The notes under the pieces: model-generated
Told to the model about the DNA's origin: nothing
Database searches by the model: none
What the model saw: the letters and a program-made list of their open reading frames with translations, nothing else
DNA from: Hypomesus transpacificus
Taxonomy: Eukaryota > Chordata > Actinopteri > Osmeriformes > Osmeridae
Length of the DNA stretch: 64,000 bases
NCBI RefSeq assembly: GCF_021917145.1
Contig: NC_061062.1
Coordinates: 6,229,847-6,293,846, forward strand
Direction of reading: 5' to 3'
Position numbers and translations under genes: made by a program
Shown: positions 42,539 to 52,552 of the stretch, piece after piece
How the letters are laid out: each line of letters begins with the position of its first letter
How positions within the stretch are numbered: position 1 is the first letter of the stretch

Positions 42539-43078
42539 CGTTTTTGTACAGCAGAGCAGAGCTCTGTACCACTGTGTAGCTGGCTGCACAGAAATATTGT
42601 CCATCATCTTCAGGTTGCCTCAGTTGGAGATGAAGGTGGGCTTCTTTCGCACCATCTCCAGTCACATTGAAGATGCCCTGATATGGAGACTCAACAGTAA
42701 TAGTTTTGTAATAAACATACCCTATTAGTTTCAGGGCAGTGTCTCCCACTGAGCGTTGATACCAGAGAATAATGTCGTAACTTGGAATGTTATGACTACA
42801 GCTCAGTTGGGTTTTCTGTTCTGGCTTCCCCAGGAGAGTAGAGGGAGTCTGGTTCACCTTTAAACTGACTGACACTCCTGTGGAAAGAGATGGAGGGTAA
42901 CACTGATTAATACAATCTGTAAAGCTTGCCACACAGATTTGAATGATCATGTAAGGGGACTACACCCCAGTTTAAAGGCATTTTGTAGCAGCGTCAACTT
43001 GTAATGTCCTTTAAGTTCAGCAGGTTTACCTGTGATCCAAAACAAAGGAACAGAGAAGATAGTGAGAAGTCTGATCAT
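42539..43078 (-). CDS. TRBV: TRBV family E (copy nearest D), intact
   Basis: The leader exon 43078-43030 encodes MIRLLTIFSVPLFWIT. An in-frame ATG at 43087 would add Met-Val-Thr. The V exon 42877-42577 is open: Val-Asn-Gln-Thr-Pro, Leu-Ser-Cys-Ser-His, Ile-Leu-Trp-Tyr-Gln-Arg, Gly-Gln-Tyr-Phe-Cys-Ala-Ala-Ser-Tyr. RSS: CACAGTG (42576-42570), 22-bp spacer, ACAAAAACG (42547-42539). It pairs with the family D gene just upstream (43261-43765) as part of a repeated D-E unit. Confidence 0.9.
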
Positions 43079-43260
43079 GGTGACCATCAGTGCTGAGCTT
43101 GGAGGACCAACTGAGGACTTAGCTTCACTTCCTGGAGTTGGAGCAGGAACAGGATGTGATGTCAACTGACTGTGCTGATATGATGTTGCTGGATCTAATT
43201 CAGACGTCAGATGCAGGTGTTTCACTCTGACACACAAACCACTCTTGAAGAAGAGAGGAA

Positions 43261-43765
43261 GGTTTTTGTAGAGAACAGAGGGGATCTGTAGCACTGTGCT
43301 TTGCTAGCAGCACAGTAATAAACTGCACTATCTTCTGACAGAGACAGGCTTCTAATAGACAGAAAGCCATTCTTGGTTCCACTTCCACTGAAATCACCCT
43401 TCATTGTAAAATATTTTGCGTATGAACCCTCATATGTGGAAACCTGAGAGTAAATATATCCAATGAGTGTGAGAGCTGTGTCCCCTGGTTTCTGGAAGTA
43501 CCAGAGCATCACTCTGTAGTCAGTCTGGCCGTGGGTGCAGACGAGCTCCACAGTATCTCCATCTCTGCTGAGGAGATCAGAGGGAGTCTGGTGGACCTCC
43601 ACAGTCTGACACACACCTGGACACAAAATACATATAAAACACTTTATTAAACAACACAAATACTTTACATTTAGCACATCTAAATAGTAATGACTCTGAG
43701 AGGAATATATAACATTTACCAGTCAGGATGAAGAAAATCACTGTGCCTATGAGACATGTGACCAT
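43261..43765 (-). CDS. TRBV: TRBV family D, intact
   Basis: The leader exon 43765-43720 encodes MVTCLIGTVIFFILT. The V exon 43616-43299 is open: Val-His-Gln-Thr-Pro, Leu-Val-Cys-Thr-His, Met-Leu-Trp-Tyr-Phe-Gln, Val-Tyr-Tyr-Cys-Ala-Ala-Ser-Lys. RSS: CACAGTG (43298-43292), 22-bp spacer, ACAAAAACC (43269-43261). Framework 2 Phe in place of the usual Gln is shared by all family D members. Confidence 0.9.
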
Positions 43766-43990
43766 GTTGACTCTCAGTCCAGAAATGTTCAGGGACTCTG
43801 AGGAGCTCTGAGCTCTGGAGTGATCCAGAACAAGACTTCACTCCCAGTCTGGTGCTGGAGGACTTGTTGAGCTGTAACTCCACCTACAGGACAGATGACA
43901 GATGTATATTTGTGTTCATGATTCCCATCTCATCTGAGTGCAGGCTTGTTATTATGGTTTGATACAGGTGCGCCTTGATATTGTCTGAAA

Positions 43991-44543
43991 GGTTTTTGTA
44001 AAGCAGAGCAGAGTTCTCTACCACTGTGTCATATAAGCTGCACAGCCATATTGTCCATCGTCTTCAGGTTGCCTCAGATTGAGGAGATGAAGGTAGGCTT
44101 CTTTATCACCATCTCCACTCACATTGAAGAGGCCCTGAAATGGAGACTCGACAGTGGGACTTTTGTAATAAACATACGCTATTAGTTTCAGGGCAGTGTC
44201 TCCCACTGAACGCTGGTACCAGAGTATAGTGTCGTAATTAGGAATGTTATGACTGCAGCTCAGTTGGATCTTCTGTTCTGACTTCCTCAGGAGAGAAGAG
44301 GGAGTTTGGTTCACCTCTTGACTGAGTGACACTCCTGTGGAGAGACAAGGGTATTACTTTGTAATACTGAATCATGCAATCCTTAAAGCCTGCCACACGG
44401 ATATGATTAATCATGTAAGTTTGCTACACTAAAGTTTAAAGGCATTTTTGTAGCAGCGTCAACGTGTAATGTCCTGTAAGGTCAGCAGGCTTACCTGTGA
44501 TCCAGAACAAAGGAACAGAGAAGATAGTGAGAAGTCTGATCAT
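43991..44543 (-). CDS. TRBV: TRBV family E, second copy
   Basis: The leader exon 44543-44495 encodes MIRLLTIFSVPLFWIT. The V exon 44334-44029 is open: Val-Asn-Gln-Thr-Pro, Leu-Ser-Cys-Ser-His, Ile-Leu-Trp-Tyr-Gln-Arg, and Gly-Gln-Tyr-Gly-Cys-Ala-Ala-Tyr. The residue before the second Cys is Gly instead of Phe, and a Leu-Asn insertion lies in framework 3 (Leu-His-Leu-Leu-Asn-Leu-Arg). RSS: CACAGTG (44028-44022), 22-bp spacer, ACAAAAACC (43999-43991). Probably functional, but the Gly may weaken the fold. Confidence 0.85.
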
Positions 44544-44619
44544 GGTGACCATCAGTGCTGAGCCTGGAGGACCAACTGAGCACTTAGCATCACTTCGTGG
44601 AGTTGGAGCAGGAAAAGGA

Positions 44620-44629
44620 AGTGATGTCA
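44620..44629 (+). promoter_or_regulatory. V-beta decamer upstream of a family E gene
   Basis: AGTGATGTCA, an exact fit to AGTGAYRTCA, 77 bp upstream of the start codon at 44543 (in reverse orientation to the gene). Other family D/E promoters have one mismatch here (for example AGTGATGTAA near 48372). Confidence 0.6.
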
Positions 44630-44689
44630 TCCGACTGTGCTGATATGATGTTGCTGGATCTAGTTCAGACCTCAGATGCAGGTGTTTCA

Positions 44690-44815
44690 CTATGACACAC
44701 AAACCACTACTCTGTCTCTGGAGGAGGGGATCCCTCACTGAATTGCTCCTCCCAAGGTTTCTTCCATTTTTTTCTTCCTTGAGGGTTTAGGTTTGATTTT
44801 TTTTTTATTTGACTC
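44690..44815. other. Repeat-derived insertion downstream of the hybrid V gene
   Basis: A stretch near 44715-44790 (GATCCCTCACTGAATTGCTC, CTCCCAAGGTTTCTTCC, long T-runs) interrupts the sequence that normally joins the D RSS to the E promoter in other units. It resembles common interspersed fish DNA, but I cannot assign a family. Confidence 0.45.
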
Positions 44816-44831
44816 CTGGATGAGAGAGGAG

Positions 44832-45379
44832 GGTTTTTGTAGAGAATAGCTGTGATCTGTAGCACTGTGCATAGCTGGCAGCACAGTAATAAACTGTACT
44901 GTGGCTGTTTACACTAAGGGTTTTAATGACAAGAGAGGTGTACTTTGCCTTGTCACCACCCAGATCCCCAATGAAACTAAAATGTTCTTTATTTGATCCT
45001 TCAAAGTTTGGAGTCCCATGATTCAAATACCCGATGAGTGTGACAGCTGTGTCCCCTGGTTTCTGGAAGTACCAGAGCATCACTCTGTAGTCAGTCTGGC
45101 CGTGGGTCCAGACGAGCTGCACAGGATCTCCATCTCTGCTGAGGAGATCAGAGGGAGTCTGGTGGACCTCCACAGTCTGACACACACCTGGACAGACAGA
45201 GAGAAGACACACATGGACACACAAGACCACAGAGTGGAAGTGATGCTCTTGTAAACATCTACACTGTGTGAGCGTTATCTAGTCCATCATGGAGATGTTT
45301 CCTATGTAGCCACTGACCCTACAGTACCTGTGAGCCAGAGTAGAGAGAGAGACACTGGGAGGAGAGCTTGGAGAGTCAT
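44832..45379 (-). pseudogene. TRBV: Hybrid TRBV: family C leader joined to family D V exon, first Cys lost
   Basis: The leader exon 45379-45328 is family C (Met-Thr-Leu-Gln-Ala-Leu, ending Leu-Trp-Leu-Thr), and the start of the intron also matches family C. Near 45240 the intron changes to family D sequence, and the V exon 45187-44870 is family D (Val-Cys-Gln-Thr-Val-Glu-Val). The splice phase is preserved. The first disulfide Cys is replaced by Trp (Leu-Val-Trp-Thr-His), TGG for TGC, which should prevent the V-domain disulfide. RSS: CACAGTG (44869-44863), 22-bp spacer, ACAAAAACC (44840-44832) are intact. It arose by unequal crossing-over or gene conversion between neighbours and can recombine, but probably gives no stable chain. 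Confidence 0.85.
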
Positions 45380-45651
45380 GCTGGCCCTCTAGATCTGGAG
45401 AGAGCTACTCTGAACAGAACCACTGGTGTACCTTCTCCAAACTGAGCTTCACTAGAACTGGGAGGGCGGGAGGATGTGTGTGTGTGTGTCTGTGTTTGTG
45501 AGTGAAAGGCCTGCATCACCTGAGGTGCATCGGAAAGCTCCTCCTCTCCTCATGGCTGAGCAGAGTTCTGGCCCTGGATCAAAATTGGTGACGGTGGCTT
45601 CATGCAGGTGTGTGGAGGAGTCCTACTACACAGACAGCACAGTCTGGGAGA

Positions 45652-46122
45652 TGTTTTTGTATTGAACAGGGGGGGTTTACACCACTGTGGAGACTAGCAG
45701 CACAGAAATACACTGCACTGCTGTCTGAAGAGAGCTGCTCTATGGTTAATGTGCAGGTTTGGCCTTGGTTTGCACTTCCTTTCATCTTGAACCCAGTTTC
45801 AGGAAATTCAGTTGTCCCTAGCATGTATCCCAGATACAGCAGTTCTCCTGTGTTGGATTGTTTATACCAGAGGATAACATTGTAACTCTGGATATCATGT
45901 CTGCAGTTTAGTTCAGCAAATTTTCCCAGGTCCTTAATTAAGGCTGTTGGAGTCTGGTGAACTTGGTCACTTAGCGACGACTCTGCAGATGAGGGAAGAC
46001 AAGATGTTATCGACTGATAAAATGTAAATGTACGCTAAGGAATGATTTTCACCTTTTATGAAAGCCCACTTACCTGAAGCCCAGACAGCATGAATGGATA
46101 TGCTGATGAGCAGGATGATCAT
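45652..46122 (-). CDS. TRBV: TRBV family B (right, first copy), intact
   Basis: The leader exon 46122-46074 encodes MIILLISISIHAVWAS. The V exon 45982-45690 is open: Val-His-Gln-Thr-Pro, Leu-Asn-Cys-Arg-His, Ile-Leu-Trp-Tyr-Lys-Gln, Val-Tyr-Phe-Cys-Ala-Ala-Ser-Leu. RSS: CACAGTG (45689-45683), 22-bp spacer, ACAAAAACA (45660-45652). The promoter keeps the decamer at 46441-46450 and the A-box-like tRNA sequence near 46350. Confidence 0.9.
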
Positions 46123-46440
46123 GGTGCTCCTGTCTGCTGAAGCTCTACCAGTGAGGCTTCACTCAGATAATCAGGGACTTGTTCTGACCTGTTACTGCTG
46201 GACCACTGTTGTCTTTACTGGGACTGGCTTTGATTCTGTGTTGGTTTGTTGGATTGATAAACGTACAGGAAAGCACTTTGTAACGGTTTCTTAAGTTCTG
46301 TTCACATGAAGTCTGCTTACTGACTGAGAGGGAGGAGGCTGTTTACCACTGAGCTACACCCACCCCCTGCTGTGTCACAGTGACTCTGCCCAGAGGAGGT
46401 GGATGGAGGGAGTGTCAGCAGAACACACTGTCATCTCACA

Positions 46441-46450
46441 TGACGTCACT
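46441..46450 (-). promoter_or_regulatory. V-beta promoter decamer (family B, right first copy)
   Basis: Minus-strand AGTGACGTCA, 319 bp before the start codon at 46122, the same distance as in the gene at 19528. Confidence 0.72.
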
Positions 46451-46605
46451 CAGGACCTTTCAGGAGAAGTCTGAGGTTTTAAAAGAACAGCAGCAACATT
46501 AGAGACGTGAGGATTGATGGAACTGGAGAGCCCCCTACAGTCCATGATGGGGATAAACATCATCAGATGGTTCATCATTCTGAATTAAGATCAAAACTCA
46601 CTGGG

Positions 46606-47131
46606 GGTTTTTGTGCAGCTGCACATGATGTCTGTATCACTGTGTTCACTCACAGCACAGAAGTACATGCCGTTGTCGTCTGGTGAAGAGTTCTTCACTG
46701 TGAAAGAACCTCTCTCTGCTCCTGTCCTGGTGATTGAGAATTTGTGCTCACTGACATCTCCATAGTCAGGATTACTGTTGGGCACACTGAACACAACCAG
46801 CTTCATCCCCTGTCCTGGTAGCTGTCTGTACCAGTACATCTGGTAGTGTGTAGCACCCTTGGTGTGACTGCAGTCCATCTCAGCAGGCTGCCCCTTGATT
46901 GACCAGAGGATGCTGGGGGTCTGGGTGACATCACTCCCCTCAGAGAGACCTGGAGACACAGAGACCAAAACCAGGACATGAGGATGACTTGATAAACCAC
47001 CGTTGAGGTCCACCAGCTCAGCTAGACCTGAGAATGAATCTCTCCACACTGTAGCAGAGAGAACAGGTCCTGGACAGTATACCTGCAGACCACAGTAGCA
47101 ACACAGAGACTGGGATGACAAAAGAGATCAT
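46606..47131 (-). CDS. TRBV: TRBV family A (right, first copy), intact
   Basis: The leader exon 47131-47083 encodes MISFVIPVSVLLLWSA. The V exon 46949-46645 is open: Asp-Val-Thr-Gln-Thr-Pro, Met-Asp-Cys-Ser-His, Met-Tyr-Trp-Tyr-Arg-Gln, Met-Tyr-Phe-Cys-Ala-Val-Ser-Glu. RSS: CACAGTG (46644-46638), 23-bp spacer, ACAAAAACC (46614-46606). Together with the following B gene it forms an A-B unit repeated at 51.6-50.2 kb. Confidence 0.9.
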
Positions 47132-47738
47132 GGATGAGGATGTCAGAGCTGAACACATCTCAGCAACTGACCAGAAACATGACTGAGCTGTGCTTCTCTC
47201 TCTGGAGGGAGGAAATGACGTGACTCTGAAGAAGCCCTCCTGATCTCCACCTCCAGTCCTGTCACCTCCTCCACCAGGTTAGATGCTGTTTCTCTGTGGG
47301 GCTCTTCAGACGTGTCCTCAGAACAAGTCGGACTGCAGTTGAACCTCTATCAGCAGATCACCAGTGTGGTGGTGTGTGAGCGTTGATCAAAGTGCTGCTC
47401 CTGATTTGCTGGAAGACGTGAGCCCCAGGTGGTGATTCTTGAAATGTGTGAAATGTCTGTAATTGTGAGGAATGTTACAGGTGGCCAAAAAACACAAATT
47501 GAAAGCATTCCATGGTTAATTTCTGCCCAGATCAAACAGCATTCACTTTCTAAGCAGTTAAGCACCCCCTGTTGGCGAACAATAGTAACTACACCATCAT
47601 GCATCACATCCTCTCAAAGTAAGAACCCTCAACAGAAGCAACATCTGTAGTTGTGATGACGATATCTATCTCCTCTGAGTACATTACTGTTATTGTGGTT
47701 TAATACAGGTGTGCTGAGGGGCCTGTTGATCTCTGAAA

Positions 47739-48286
47739 GGTTTTTGTAGAGCGGAGCTGAGCTCTGTACCACTGTGTAGCTGGCTGCACAGAAATATTGT
47801 CCATCATCTTCAGGTTGCCTCAGTTTGAGATGAAGGTAGGCTTCTTTCGCACCATCTCCACTCACATTGAAGATGTCCTGATATGGAGACTCAATAGTGG
47901 GATTTTTGTAATAAACATACGCTATTAGTTTCAGGGCAGTGTCTCCCACTGAACGCTGGTACCAGAGTATAATGTAGTAATTAGGAATGTTATGTCTACA
48001 GCTCAGTTGGATCTTCTCTTCTGGCTTTCCCAGGAGAGTAGAGGGAGTCTGGATCACCTCTTGACTGAGTGACACTCCTGTGGTGAGACAAAGGTATTAC
48101 TTTGTAATACTGAATCATACAATCCTTTAAGCTTTCTACACAAATTTGATTATTTCTGTAAAACTACAACACTACAGTTTAAAGTCATTTTCCTGGTAGT
48201 GTGAAAATGTAATGTCCTGTAAGGTCAGCAGGCTTACCTGTGATCCAGAACAAAGGAACAGAGAAGATAGTGAGAAGTCTGATCAT
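47739..48286 (-). CDS. TRBV: TRBV family E, third copy, intact
   Basis: The leader exon 48286-48238 encodes MIRLLTIFSVPLFWIT. The V exon 48077-47777 is open: Val-Ile-Gln-Thr-Pro, Leu-Ser-Cys-Arg-His, Ile-Leu-Trp-Tyr-Gln-Arg, Gln-Tyr-Phe-Cys-Ala-Ala-Ser-Tyr. RSS: CACAGTG (47776-47770), 22-bp spacer, ACAAAAACC (47747-47739). It is the intact counterpart of the pseudogene at 2122-2636. Confidence 0.9.
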
Positions 48287-48468
48287 GGCGACCATCAGTG
48301 CTGAGTCTGGAGGACCAACTGAGGACTTGGCATCACTTACTGGAGTTGTAGCAGGAACAGGAAGTGATGTAATCCGACTGTACTGATATGATGTTGATGG
48401 ATCTAATTCAGACCTCAGATGCAGGTGTTTCACTCTGACACACAAACGACTCCTGGAGGAGAGAGGAG

Positions 48469-49002
48469 GGTTTTTGTAGAGAACAAAGAGGATCTGTAGC
48501 ACTGTGCTTCTCAAGCAGCACAGTAATACATTGCACTATTTTCTGACAGAGACAGGCTTCTAATAGACAGTGAGCCATTTTTGGTTCCACTTCCACTGAA
48601 ATCACCCGTCATTGTAAAATATTTGTTGTATGGACCCTCATATGTGGGACTCTGGTAGTTAATAAATCCAATCAGTGTGAGAGCTGTGTCCCCTGGTTTC
48701 TGGAAGTACCAGAGCATCACTCTGTTGTCAGTCTGGCCGTGGGTGCAGACGAGCTGCACAGTATCTCCATCTCTGCTGAGGAGATCAGAGGGAGTCTGGT
48801 GGACCTCCACAGTCTGACACACACCTGGACAGACAGGGAGAAGATATTACCACCACATGGACACACAAGACATAAAAACACTTTATTACAATATAGAAAT
48901 CATTCACATTTTGCATATCTAAACAGTAATTATTCAGAGTGTAATAGAACATTTACCGGTCAGGATGAATAAAATCACTGTGAACATGAGACATGTGATC
49001 AT
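48469..49002 (-). CDS. TRBV: TRBV family D, with a germline stop in CDR3
   Basis: The leader exon 49002-48957 encodes MITCLMFTVILFILT. The V exon 48824-48507 is open through Met-Tyr-Tyr-Cys-Ala-Ala, then has TGA followed by GAA and the heptamer. The stop is only about four bases from the coding end, so ordinary trimming at the V joint can remove it and give a productive chain. RSS: CACAGTG (48506-48500), 22-bp spacer, ACAAAAACC (48477-48469). Framework residues Leu-Val-Cys-Thr-His and Leu-Trp-Tyr-Phe-Gln are normal. Confidence 0.85.
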
Positions 49003-49185
49003 GTTGACTCCCAGTCCAGAAATGTTCAGGGACTCTGAGGAGCTCTGAGCTCTGGAGTGATCCAGAACAAGACTTCACCCCCAGTCTGGTGCTGGAGGAC
49101 TTGTTGAGCTGTAGCTCCACCTACAGGACAGACACCACATCTGTTCTGATGATGCAGGAAAACAAACCCAAGGCTTACACAAACC

Positions 49186-49705
49186 AGTTTTTGTTCAGCT
49201 GTACAATCAGTTTGCATCACTGTGTTGGCTGACAGCACAGAAATACAGCCCGCTGTCCTCTGGTGTCAAGTCGTTCACGGTGAACGCTCCGTTCTGAGCT
49301 ACAGATTTAACAGCTGAGTATTTGGTTTGACTGAGATCTCCGTAGTCCGGCTGCAGACCAACCCTTGTGAACACGATGAGCATCATGGACTCCCCTGGAC
49401 GCTGTCTGAACCAGTACATCTGATTGTAACTCGCGTCTTTCTTATGGCTGCAGTTCATCTCTGCAGTTTTCTGGGCAAGACTCCAGATCGTTCCTGGCTG
49501 CTGTGTGACATAACTCTTCTGGCAGTGACCTGTGGGATGGAGATTATAATCATAGCAGAGTGGAAGTGATGCTCTTGTAAACATCTACACCGTGTGAGCG
49601 TTATCTAGTCCATCATGGAGATGTTTCCTATGTAGCCACTGACCCTACAGTACCTGTGAGCCAGAGTAGAGACAGAGACACTGGGATGAGAGCTTGGAGA
49701 GTCAT
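49186..49705 (-). CDS. TRBV: TRBV family C, intact
   Basis: The leader exon 49705-49654 encodes MTLQALIPVSLSLLWLT. The V exon 49529-49225 is open: Val-Thr-Gln-Gln-Pro, Met-Asn-Cys-Ser-His, Met-Tyr-Trp-Phe-Arg-Gln, Leu-Tyr-Phe-Cys-Ala-Val-Ser-Gln. RSS: CACAGTG (49224-49218), 23-bp spacer, ACAAAAACT (49194-49186). It is the only intact family C gene in the window and the reference for the damaged copy at 350-848. Confidence 0.9.
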
Positions 49706-49866
49706 GCTGGCCCTCTAGATCTGGAAAGAGCTGCTCTGAACAGAACCACTGGTGCACCTTCTCCAAACTGAGCTTCTGTAGGAATGGGAGGGCATGTGTG
49801 TGTGTGTGTCTGTGTTTGTGAGTAAAAGGCCTGCATCATCTGAGGTGCATCGGAAAGCTCCTCCTC

Positions 49867-50061
49867 TACATTTACATTTAGTCATTTAGCAGACGCTCTT
49901 ATCCAGAGCGACTTACAGTAAGTACAGGGACATTCCCCCCGAGGCAAGTAGGGTGAAGTGCCTTGCCCAAGGACACAACGTCATTTGGCACGGCGGGGAA
50001 TCGATCCGGTAAACTTCTGATTACTAGCCCGACTCCCTCACCGCTCAGCCACCTGATTCCT
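49867..50061 (-). mobile_element. tRNA-derived SINE between V genes C and B
   Basis: Full-length-looking SINE, minus strand. The family B copy at 45652-46122 lacks it at the same point (near 45541), where CTCCTCCTCT runs straight into CCTCATGG. Here those two parts are split by the element with a short CCTCT-type duplication. It therefore inserted after the A-B-C-D-E units duplicated. Confidence 0.85.
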
Positions 50062-50167
50062 CTCCTCATAGCTGAGCAGAGTTCTGGCCCTGGATCAAAG
50101 CTGGTGACGGTGGCTTCATGCAGGTGTGTGGAGGAGTCCTACCACAAAGACAGCACAGTCTGGGGGA

Positions 50168-50638
50168 TGTTTTTGTATTGAACAGGGGGGATTTACACCA
50201 CTGTGGAGACTAGCAGCACAGAAATACACTGCACTGCTCTCTGAAGAGAGCTGCTCTAGGGTTAATGTGCAGGTTTGGCCTTGGTTTGCACTTCCTTTCA
50301 TCTTGAACCCAGTTTCAGGATTGCCTGAGTCTGCTAGCATGTATCCCAGATACACTAGTTCCATAATGTTGGATTGTTTATACCAGTAAATGCGATTGTA
50401 ACCCTGGATATCATGTCGGCAGTTAAATTCAGCAGAATCTCCCAGGTTCTTCAACAAGGCTGCAGGATTCTGGTGAACTTGGTCACTCAGAGACGAACCT
50501 GCAGAGGAGAGAAGACAAGATGTTTTTGCCTTTATTAAAAAAGTAACACGTAGGCAAATGAATTAAAAATGCCATGAATATAAACTCACTTGAACCCCAG
50601 ACAGCATGAATGGATATGCTGATGAGCAGGATGATCAT
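50168..50638 (-). CDS. TRBV: TRBV family B (right, second copy), intact
   Basis: The leader exon 50638-50590 encodes MIILLISISIHAVWGS with a GTGAG donor. The splice gives Ser at the junction. The V exon 50498-50206 is open: Val-His-Gln-Asn-Pro, Phe-Asn-Cys-Arg-His, Ile-Tyr-Trp-Tyr-Lys-Gln, Val-Tyr-Phe-Cys-Ala-Ala-Ser-Leu. RSS: CACAGTG (50205-50199), 22-bp spacer, ACAAAAACA (50176-50168). Confidence 0.9.
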
Positions 50639-50956
50639 GGTGCTCCTGTCTGCTGAAGCTCTACCAGTGAGGCTTCATTCAGATAAGTAGAGACTTGTTC
50701 TGACCTGTTACTGCTGGAACACTGTTGTCTTTACTGGGACTGGCTTTGATTCTGTGTTGGTTTGTTGGATTGATACATGTGCAGGAAAGCACTTTGTAAC
50801 GGTTTCTTAAGTTCTGTTCACATGAAGTCTGCTTACTGACTGAGAGGGAGGAGGCTGTCTACCACTGAGCTACACCCACCCCCTGCTGTGTCACAGTGAC
50901 TCTGCCCAGAGGAGGTGGATGGAGGGAGTGTCAGCAGAACACACTGTCATCTCACA

Positions 50957-50966
50957 TGACGTCACT
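50957..50966 (-). promoter_or_regulatory. V-beta promoter decamer (family B, right second copy)
   Basis: Minus-strand AGTGACGTCA, 319 bp before the start codon at 50638. Confidence 0.72.
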
Positions 50967-51109
50967 CAGGACCTTTCAGGAGAAGTCTGAGGCAACAGCA
51001 ACATTAGAGACGTGAGGATTAATGGAACTAGAGAGCCCCCTACAGTCCATAATGGGGATAAACATCATCAGATGGTTCATCATTCTGAATTAAGATCAAA
51101 ACTCACTGG

Positions 51110-51633
51110 GGTTTTTGTGCAGCTGCACATGATATCTGTATCACTGTGTTCACTCACAGCACAGAAGTACATGCCGTTGTCTTCTGGTAAAGAGTTCTTC
51201 ACTGTCAAAGATCCCCTCTCTGCTCCTGTCCTGGTGATTGAGAATTTGTGCTCACTGACATCTCCATAGTCAGGATTACTGCTGGGCACACTGAACACAA
51301 CCAGCTTCATCCCCTGTCCTGGTAACTGTCTGTACCAGTACATCTGGTAGTATGAAGCACCCATGGTGTGACTGCAGTCCATGTCAGCAGGCTGCCCCTT
51401 GATTGACCAGAGGATGCTGGGGGTCTGGGTGACATCACTCCCCTCAGAGAGACCTGGAGACACAGAGACCAAAACCAGGACATGACGATGACTTGATAAA
51501 CCACCGTTGAGGTCCACCAGCTCAGCTAGACCTGAGAATGAATCTCTCCACATTGTAGCAGAGAGAACAGTTCCTGGACAGTACCTGCAGCCCCCAGTAG
51601 CAACACAGAGACTGGGATGACAAGAGAGATCAT
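51110..51633 (-). CDS. TRBV: TRBV family A (right, second copy), intact
   Basis: The leader exon 51633-51585 encodes MISLVIPVSVLLLGAA. The V exon 51453-51149 is open: Asp-Val-Thr-Gln-Thr-Pro, Met-Asp-Cys-Ser-His, Met-Tyr-Trp-Tyr-Arg-Gln, Met-Tyr-Phe-Cys-Ala-Val-Ser-Glu. RSS: CACAGTG (51148-51142), 23-bp spacer, ACAAAAACC (51118-51110). It is the inverted sister of 16025-16548. Confidence 0.9.
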
Positions 51634-51981
51634 GGATGAGGATGTCAGAGCTGAACACATCTCAGCAACTGACCAGAAACATGACTGAGCTGTGCTTCTC
51701 TCTCTGGAGGGAGGAAATGACGTGACTCTGAAGAAGCCCTCCTGATCTCCACCTCCAGTCCTGTCACCTCCTCCACCAGGTTAGATGCTGTTTCTCTGTG
51801 TGTCCTCAGAACAAGTCAGACTGCAGTTGAACCTTTATCAGCAGATCACCAGTGTGGTGGTGTGTGAGCGTTGATCAAAGTGCTGCTCCTGATTCCCTGG
51901 CAGACGTTAGCCCCAGGTGTAGAGAGGGAGCCAGCCTCAGACTGGCTGCTCACACACTGATCACCACTCTTATCACAGGAG

Positions 51982-52451
51982 GGTTTTTGTAGAGGAGAGA
52001 AGGAGGGTGCATCACTGTGCAGACTAGCAGCACAGAAATACACTGCTCCGTCACTTGGAGAGAGTGTGGAGATGGAGAGCTTTGACTCGCTACGCCCATC
52101 TCCCTCAAAGCTGATTTGTCCTTTCACATCTTCTTCTGGATATGGAGAATCAATATACAAATAACCAAGTAGCTGGAGAGCCCCATCTAAATGTTGTTTG
52201 TACCAGAGGATACGATCATAGCTTTTAACGCTGTGTGAACAAAGGATCTCTTTGTCAACAGAGTCTCCCAGGTTCTTGATCAGAGCAGAGGGGGTCTGCT
52301 GAACTGACTGACTGGCAGAGGAACCTGTGGAGAGAAACAGTGGTGATGAGATAAACTAAAACCATGATTCTGTTTTTCTCTCTGAAATGTTGTGCTGCTC
52401 ACCCTTGATGCAGGGCAGACAGAGAGAGCAGAGGATGAAGGCTAGGATCAT
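51982..52451 (-). CDS. TRBV: TRBV family F (right), intact
   Basis: The leader exon 52451-52403 encodes MILAFILCSLCLPCIK. The V exon 52324-52020 is open and very close to the left copy. CDR2 differs (Tyr-Leu-Tyr-Ile-Asp-Ser instead of Tyr-Leu-Asn-Leu-Asn-Ser). It ends Val-Tyr-Phe-Cys-Ala-Ala-Ser-Leu. RSS: CACAGTG (52019-52013), 22-bp spacer, ACAAAAACC (51990-51982). It is the outermost V gene before the LINE. Confidence 0.9.
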
Positions 52452-52542
52452 GGTGAACAGTCTTCTGTTGTTGGACGACCTGATGACCTGCTGGCATTCA
52501 GCATGGTCCTGTACATGAAGAGGATGAGGGCGGGGCTACCAG

Positions 52543-52552
52543 AGTGACATCA
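52543..52552 (+). promoter_or_regulatory. V-beta promoter decamer (family F, right)
   Basis: AGTGACATCA, an exact match, about 92 bp upstream of the start codon at 52451, as in the left copy. Confidence 0.7.
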
